Positions 12,001-15,000 of a stretch of 17,273 bases of DNA are shown here, one piece after another. The position numbers and the translations under genes were made by a program. Every line of letters starts with the position of its first letter. The first letter of the stretch is position 1. The notes beneath the pieces are model-generated. The model was given only the letters and a program-made list of their open reading frames with translations. It did no database searches and had not been told where the DNA came from. The stretch is from Candidatus Omnitrophota bacterium (lineage in GTDB: Bacteria; Omnitrophota; Gorgyraeia; Zapsychrales; JANLHA01). The stretch lies in the NCBI GenBank assembly GCA_023247815.1, contig JAHFFS010000009.1:1-17273 (forward strand). Reading direction: 5' to 3'.

Positions 12001-15000
12001 CGATGATCCAAGCGTTGCGGTTTGCTTTATACTTCTGGGTGCCGATTATGGCGGTTGTTTTCTCTCTGCCCATATCATTCAGCAGTCAAACGATGATCAT
12101 TGGCGCTTTCCAACCGGTAGCTGTTGTTGTCGTCCTCTTCCTTGCCAATCAACAAACCGCAGACCAATCTTTCTCGGTCTCGACGTGGGCGCGTTGGACC
12201 TTACCCTTAGTTTTAGCCTTCAATTTGTTTTACTTCCCATCGCATATAGGGCTTGCGACTTTGGCTGTCGGAGGGATTGCTTATTTCTGCGTCCTGTATT
12301 TTGGTTTTCATTTAGAAAATCCTCAACAGATAAGAACATGGAAAGAACAGTTCAAAGAATTACGACGGATCGTGCCGTTGAAATGGTTTTTTGCGGTTGC
12401 TACCGTGACCACGTTGATTTTGATAGGGTTGCAGTATGTTCCGAAAACACCGATTTCGCAGTGGCTGCCGTTCCTTTCTGGCACAGTCTTTGGTCAAATC
12501 ATCAATTTCCAGATTTTGTTAAATTTTATCATCTTCGCCACCGTAGGAGAAATCCTTGGTCAGCTTTTGAATTTAAGGAAAGCGGGGAATTACAACCCAA
12601 GGATCAAGCAAGATTTTGATCGGGCCAAGGTCGGCATCTTTTTTACGTTGATGATCGGGTTTTTCAGTTGGTTCTGGCCGTTGACGTACAGTTGGTGGTT
12701 GCCTGTTCTGCCGCATGTCACGATCGGTATTGCTGATCAAATGTTCACCGGTGTGATATCGGTCTTCATCATCTTTTTTGTTTATGGGATATGGGAGCAT
12801 ATTAAGAAAAATAGGCAGGGTCCGAAAATGCCCCAATGGCGGTTGGATGAGTTAGCTTCAAGGACCCATTCCCCGCCTTTGTCAAAAGGAAAAAGTTCGT
12901 TAGTCAATTCAAGCGGAATGTCCACGCTGACCGGTTTATTATTCACGGCCGGCATCTTTGTTGTCGGAATTTCCATACATCATTTTGTTCATCCCACCAT
13001 TCTGATCAATGTGATTCGATCAACGGGTCCTAATCAAACAAAGGCGACACAGCAAACCCAACACTATGCCCAATGCCTCTATGATCGATTGCATGATTTT
13101 CATGGCGCAGTTCACAGGATTCAATTCCACTCTTATCTGACTCGTGAGAATCCGGAAATTGTCAGCATTTTAGAGCAAGTTTTCGGATGCGCGGAAACGA
13201 TCAACCTCATTTTGACCGGAGAGCAATATTTAGATGAACTCCTCGGGTTGTCAGCATGGGCGATAAAATTCGCGGTCGCGTTTAAGGGAATTCCTCTACA
13301 GATCAATTATTTTGAACCGGCGATCAACAGCATTTGGACACAGACCCCGGATGGTTTAGAGCGCACGATCATCATCAATTATCTAAAAGGATTGCCAGTA
13401 ACAAAATTGATCGCGGTCGATGGCACGACGGTGTTTGTTGACGGGAAAGAAGGAAAGGCCCACGACCTGCGGGTCAATATTTTCACAACGGCAAAACAAT
13501 TTGACGCGCAATATAGGTCCACTGAACAAAAGGGTCGTCACAAATGCTTTTCAGATGCTCTCCGTCGAAAACTGCTTGAGATGTTGAGTTTAGAACGGGT
13601 CGTTCGCTCAAGCTACCTTGAGCAAAGAGCGGCTTCATTGAGCGAGAGTGAGCAACCGATCGAAATCCCTAAGCTCGACGGCCCTTCCATGTTGCAGATC
13701 CTCGATGAATATATTAAAGACCTGGTTGATTTCAAGATTTTTGTTGCCGGGAAGCAACCTGCAACTTATTTAAAAGTCCTAGATAGATGGTATGACCAGT
13801 TGCTTGTGATTTTAGAGGCGGTGAAGGTCCGCGAAACACCGCAATTGGCAGACTTTTTCCGCGATGACGAATTGCGAAAAATACTTTATCACTCATCGAT
13901 CTTGTCTCTGCGCGACTATGAATTGATCAGTGATCCAGAGAAAGAATCTTTAATCAAAGATACTAACCGATTGTTAGGAACAACTCCCTTGGAATCGAGT
14001 TATAGCTTGCCACTATTTTTCATCATTGTTTTGATGGTGTTATTTTGGGGCAGACCCGATATGTTAAAAGCAGAGAATCAGAATGATCAACCCGCGCAAT
14101 CTGCAATTGCCACGCCCCAGAATCAACCGGTTGATCTGCTGAAATCAGATCCTACCCGTATCAAAGCCTTCAGCGACGCCGAGATGGGCTGGTTAAACCC
14201 AACGGATACTTTCATTAATGTGCAAAAACCAACGATGAACAATGATTCGCTCAAAGTTGATTTTAACGTCAACAATGGCGGTTATCAATACGCGGGGATC
14301 ACACTATTCCCTGATAGAGTGGATATCCGGGCCTTTAACGCCATTAAAGTCAGGGTCATGCTCAGGGGCGGTGAGCTATTGAAAGTCAGGCTTGAATCTA
14401 CAGTGGGCAAAACGATAGCGAATAAGAGTCAGGACATTTATTTTGATGATCCTCGAATTCTAAGAGCGGATCAGGACACATTTTTTATACCTATTCACAT
14501 TTTCGGTTTTCTCGATGAGCAATTGGCCAGTATGAAATTATCATTTTTGTTTGATCGAACCGGAACAGCGGAATTTTGTGAAATTGCTTATGTATGGAAT
14601 CACGATGTCGCTCAAGCCCAGAAGGCATTAGAGGACAACGTTCTTTCTGGTGTCAGAAGATATGACAATGGCTGTATCCTTTGGAATCTAGGAAGTTTAT
14701 CCGGATGGAGAATTGAGTCTCCACCTGCCGGTGTTGGCCCCGCTCAGGAGCTGATTTATCCAGACGAGGACCACAATCTTATTATCACAACACGACCGGT
14801 TAAATTGAGCACATTGGTTGAGAAGATGAGGGATCCTAAACAAAGATGGGAAGTCCGTGATCGGGTTAAAGTCATTCTTGCGGATCCTGTGGATATGAAA
14901 CGCGATTACCGGGCTGGTCCCGGACGATATATTTTTAACACCTTTATTCCACAGCCGAAAACAGTGACGCGATTACATCAAGGGAAAATGGTTCAAGAGG

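Noticed and set aside
12185..12619. 144-codon open frame on the + strand in another frame
   Set aside because: It overlaps hydrophobic coding sequence of membrane block 2 in the main frame, has no family motif, and its Cys/Arg/Phe-rich protein looks like a frame-shifted reading of membrane codons.
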